From positions 372,001 through 436,000 of the forward strand of contig NZ_JAMPKY010000004.1 of the NCBI RefSeq assembly GCF_039962255.1: a stretch of 64,000 nt of DNA. Direction: 5' to 3'. Source of the DNA: Leptolyngbya subtilissima AS-A7 (lineage in GTDB: Bacteria > Cyanobacteriota > Cyanobacteriia > Phormidesmidales > Phormidesmidaceae). The position numbers and the translations under genes are program-made. Numbering within the stretch: position 1 is the stretch's first letter; each line of letters starts with the position of its first letter. Below the pieces are notes generated by a model that was given only the letters and a program-made list of their open reading frames with translations, searched no databases and had not been told where the DNA came from. Below are positions 61,396-64,000 of this stretch, piece after piece.

Positions 61396-63768
61396 ATGCA
61401 AACACCATTCCGCACCGCCGCTGTTCTCGGAGCCGGGGTCATGGGTACCCAAATTGCGGCTCACTTGGCCAATGCCGGGCTTACAGTTCACCTGTTAGAA
61501 CTGCCCTCCCCAAAAGGCAGCAAAAACGACTTGGTAGAAGGAGCTTTCAAAAAAGCCTGTAAGCAGTCGCCGCCAATTTTCTACAGTCAGCAAGCGGTGA
61601 AGCGAGTCATTCTGGGCAACTACGAAGAACATTTCGAGCGCCTGTCTACGGTGGACTGGGTAATTGAGGCGGTGGTCGAAAATCTCGCCGTCAAGCAGGA
61701 GTTGTTTGCGCGGGTCGAGCGCACCGTTGGCCCAGACGCAGTAATTTCTACCAACACCAGCGGGCTGCTGATTCGTCAGGTAGCTGAGGGGCGATCGAAA
61801 TCCTTCAGAAAGCGGTTTTTGGGCACCCACTTCTTTAACCCGCCTCGCTACTTGAAACTGCTCGAACTCATCCCCACCGCCGACACCGACCCCGCTGTGG
61901 TTGAGCGTGTGGCCGCCTTTGGCCGCGATCGCCTGGGTAAAGGCATCGTCGGGGCCAAAGACACCCCCAACTTCATTGCCAACCGCATCGGTGTCTTCGT
62001 GTCGATGCTGGGTCTGCGCTCCTTCATTCGGGGCGACTACACCATCGAAGAGATCGACACCCTCACCGGCACCCTGGTGGGGCGGCCCAAGTCGGCCACC
62101 TTCCGCACCGCCGATTTGGTGGGGCTCGACACGCTGCTCTATGTCGCCGATAACCTCTATCCCGCCATTCCCCACGACGAGCGGCGCGAGCTGTTTCAGC
62201 CCCCAGAGCTGATGCGCAAGCTAGTAGCCACCGGCACCTTAGGGGCCAAGTCGGGCCAGGGCTTTTACAAAAAAGTAGAGGGCGAAATTCGCTCGCTAAA
62301 TCCCAAAACCTTTGGCTATGAATCACCGCGCCCGGTAAACCTAGGAAATTTGGAAGGGCTGAAAAAACACGATTTAGCTGAACGGCTGCGTCACTTATAT
62401 AGAGATCGCAGCCGAGCCGGAGATTTCTTCCGCCAGACCATACTTGAAACCTTGGCCTACAGCGCCAACCGCATTCCCGAAATTGCCGACAGCCCCGCCG
62501 ACATCGATCGCGCCATGACTTGGGGCTTTGGCTGGGAAATTGGCCCCTTCGCCATCTGGGATGCCTTAGGTTTTGACCGGGTAATTCAGGACATGACCCA
62601 GGCTGGGCTGACTCTGCCCCCCTGGCTAAAGCCCATGCAGGCGACTGGTGCCACGGGCTTCTATAGCTCCGACCCCGCCATCACCGCGCCCACCGTCTAC
62701 GTGCCCGGCGAAAGCTATGTTGCTCTGGAAATCCCCAGCCATGAACTGCATCTAGTCGATTTAAAAGCCAAACCACCGCTCTGGCACAACAGCGAGGCCG
62801 CCCTGCTCGATGCTGGAGACGGAGTTGCTCTATTCGAGTTTCGCTCCAAGGCCAACACTCTCAGCACCAAAGTAGTTGAAGGCCTCGGTGCTGCCCTCGA
62901 ATGGCTGGCCGCCCACGACAACTACCACGGCATGGTGATTGGCAACGAAGGCCCCAACTTCTGCGTCGGCATCAACCTGGCCGAGGTAGGCAAAATCGCC
63001 CAGTGGGAAAACCTCAACCCCCTCAACCGCAACCATCGCACCATCGCCAAGCTGCTCAATGACGTCCAGACCCTAGTGCAGCGCATCTACTACTTCCCCA
63101 AACCCGTAGTTGCCGCCATTCAGGGGCGGGCGCTGGGGGGCGGCTGCGAACTCGCCATGGCCTGCCCCCACGTAGTCGCCGATGCCGAAACCTACATCGG
63201 CCTGGTGGAACTTGGGGTTGGCCTCATCCCCGCCGGGGGCGGCCTCATGCGCCTCGCCCGCTGGGCTAGCCAGCGCGCCATCTCCGACGAACCCGCCGAC
63301 ATTTTGCCCTGGTTGAAGCAGGTGTTTCGCACCGTCGGCATGGCCCAGGTTTCTAACAGCGCCCACGAAGGCATCGAGCTAGGCTTTTTGCCTGCCACCA
63401 CGCAGATCGTGATGAATGGCGATCGCCGCCTCTACGCCGCCAAGCAAGAAGTGCTTTGTCTCCACCGCATGGGCTACGCCCCCCCACCCCGCCAGCCCAT
63501 CCCCGTGCTCGGCCAACCCGCCCGCGCCATGCTCGAACACATGGCCTACGTCATGCACGCTGGTAACTACATCAGCGACTACGATCGCAGCCTCGCCAAC
63601 CGCCTCGCCTACGTCCTCACCGGCGGTGACCTCACCATCCCCGGCTCCGTAGAGGAGTCCTATCTCTTCAACTTAGAGCGCGACAACTTCCTCCCCCTCA
63701 TCGACGAACCCAAGACCAAAGAACGCCTGCTGCACATGCTGAAGACAAAGAAACCGCTGAGGAACTAG
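61396..63768 (+). CDS. FadN-type 3-hydroxyacyl-CoA dehydrogenase/enoyl-CoA hydratase
   Basis: 790 residues, the same length and domain order as Bacillus FadN (dehydrogenase first, hydratase second), the reverse of E. coli FadB. A CAAGGAG site precedes the ATG by 8 bases. The NAD-binding GAGVMGTQIAAHLANAG (12-28), catalytic His145 in GTHFFNPPRYLKLLELIP and the substrate block GAKDTPNFIANRIG are intact. The hydratase part (about 470-700) has IQGRALGGGCELAMAC with Glu585 and LVELGVGLIPAGGG with Glu605, the two catalytic glutamates, and FCVGINLAEVG. It should carry out steps 2 and 3 of beta-oxidation. A thiolase follows. Confidence 0.94.
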   Translation: MQTPFRTAAVLGAGVMGTQIAAHLANAGLTVHLLELPSPKGSKNDLVEGAFKKACKQSPPIFYSQQAVKRVILGNYEEHFERLSTVDWVIEAVVENLAVKQELFARVERTVGPDAVISTNTSGLLIRQVAEGRSKSFRKRFLGTHFFNPPRYLKLLELIPTADTDPAVVERVAAFGRDRLGKGIVGAKDTPNFIANRIGVFVSMLGLRSFIRGDYTIEEIDTLTGTLVGRPKSATFRTADLVGLDTLLYVADNLYPAIPHDERRELFQPPELMRKLVATGTLGAKSGQGFYKKVEGEIRSLNPKTFGYESPRPVNLGNLEGLKKHDLAERLRHLYRDRSRAGDFFRQTILETLAYSANRIPEIADSPADIDRAMTWGFGWEIGPFAIWDALGFDRVIQDMTQAGLTLPPWLKPMQATGATGFYSSDPAITAPTVYVPGESYVALEIPSHELHLVDLKAKPPLWHNSEAALLDAGDGVALFEFRSKANTLSTKVVEGLGAALEWLAAHDNYHGMVIGNEGPNFCVGINLAEVGKIAQWENLNPLNRNHRTIAKLLNDVQTLVQRIYYFPKPVVAAIQGRALGGGCELAMACPHVVADAETYIGLVELGVGLIPAGGGLMRLARWASQRAISDEPADILPWLKQVFRTVGMAQVSNSAHEGIELGFLPATTQIVMNGDRRLYAAKQEVLCLHRMGYAPPPRQPIPVLGQPARAMLEHMAYVMHAGNYISDYDRSLANRLAYVLTGGDLTIPGSVEESYLFNLERDNFLPLIDEPKTKERLLHMLKTKKPLRN

Positions 63769-63769
63769 G

Positions 63770-63862
63770 GAGTGATGGAGTAACGGGGTGATGGAGTGTT
63801 CGTGTAATCACTCCCCCACCCTCCTACCCATCCACCCTCCCACCCATCCATCCCCACTCCCC
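63770..63862. repeat. Second GAGTGATGGAGT...ACTCCC-type intergenic repeat
   Basis: GGAGTGATGGAGTAACGGGG followed by CACTCCCCCACCCTCCTACC and further CCCATCC units, between the fadN-type gene and the thiolase. Confidence 0.7.
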
Positions 63863-63881
63863 TCCACCGGAGCCTTCCGCT

Positions 63882-64000
63882 ATGAACACCACCGCCTACA
63901 TCGTCAGCACCGTCCGTACCGCCGTGGGCAAAGCGCCCCGCGGTACCCTCCGCCACACCAGCCCCGATGACATGGGAGCCGCCGCCGTTCGGGGTGCACT
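63882..64000 (+). CDS. Acetyl-CoA acyltransferase (thiolase), 3' partial
   Basis: The first 39 codons of a thiolase: MNTTAYIVSTVRTAVGKAPR then GTLRHTSPDDMGAAAVRGA. This N-terminus (VRTAVGKAPRG.LR.T.PDD) is diagnostic of the FadA/FadI family, which cleaves 3-ketoacyl-CoA. The gene continues beyond the window, so the catalytic Cys and His are not seen. It is 113 bases downstream of the fadN-type gene on the same strand. Confidence 0.9.
   Translation, partial: MNTTAYIVSTVRTAVGKAPRGTLRHTSPDDMGAAAVRGA

Overview
The window looks like a chromosomal segment of a cyanobacterium. The octamer GCGATCGC (HIP1, the hallmark over-represented palindrome of cyanobacterial genomes) occurs throughout. There is a CP12-type Calvin-cycle regulator, two WGxxGxxG proteins, several cyanobacteria-typical conserved proteins and families (Uma2, TrmFO, MazEF), and many short palindromic intergenic repeats of the kind seen in filamentous Leptolyngbya/Nodosilinea-like genomes. 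The genus is an inference; no rRNA, tRNA, transposase, prophage or CRISPR array was seen.

Layout. 0-2.1 kb: end of a glycosyltransferase operon (GT9 + GT4). 2.2-5.3 kb: a membrane protein, then a tightly overlapping operon of a pseudo-protease, an active HtrA-like protease and a LuxR-type regulator. 5.4-9.1 kb: small enzymes (VOC, GNAT, deaminase), a WGxxGxxG protein and a manganese catalase. 9.7-13.7 kb: a beta-helix/RTX secreted protein, a stress-like membrane protein and a second WGxxGxxG protein. 14.2-18.3 kb: an amidoligase with a secreted repeat protein, a polysaccharide deacetylase and small membrane proteins. 18.6-29.9 kb: a low-complexity secreted protein, an endonuclease III, a GTPase, a bisphosphate nucleotidase, a sugar kinase, an MFS carrier, MazEF, a flavin enzyme, an Hsp70-like protein and dihydroorotase. 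30-36 kb: an AT-rich RusA-like island, TrmFO, a PD-(D/E)XK nuclease, a BenE transporter and an AraC regulator. 36.3-39.9 kb: a 1181-residue LGFP-repeat protein with a predicted papain-like Cys-His-Asp triad.

40-52 kb is the most mobile-looking part. A DUF559 endonuclease, a Uma2 endonuclease and a GIY-YIG protein are each bracketed at close range by paired palindromic repeats. Among them lie gene debris (a truncated dienelactone hydrolase, an MFS tail), a CP12 lacking the C-terminal disulfide pair, a glycine-zipper protein with 16-residue tandem repeats, and a complete bacterial RNA-repair cassette (hen1-pnkp) bracketed by 25-bp near-identical direct repeats.

52-64 kb: a kynurenine-monooxygenase-like flavoprotein, a 1.3-kilo-residue GAF/PAS/GGDEF/EAL sensor, a 1.5 kb gene-free region with an array of 17-bp inverted repeats (RGTCTY-N5-RAGACY), and a fadD-fadN-fadA series that would encode much of fatty-acid beta-oxidation, a pathway usually held to be absent from model cyanobacteria. 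The fadA gene runs off the right edge.
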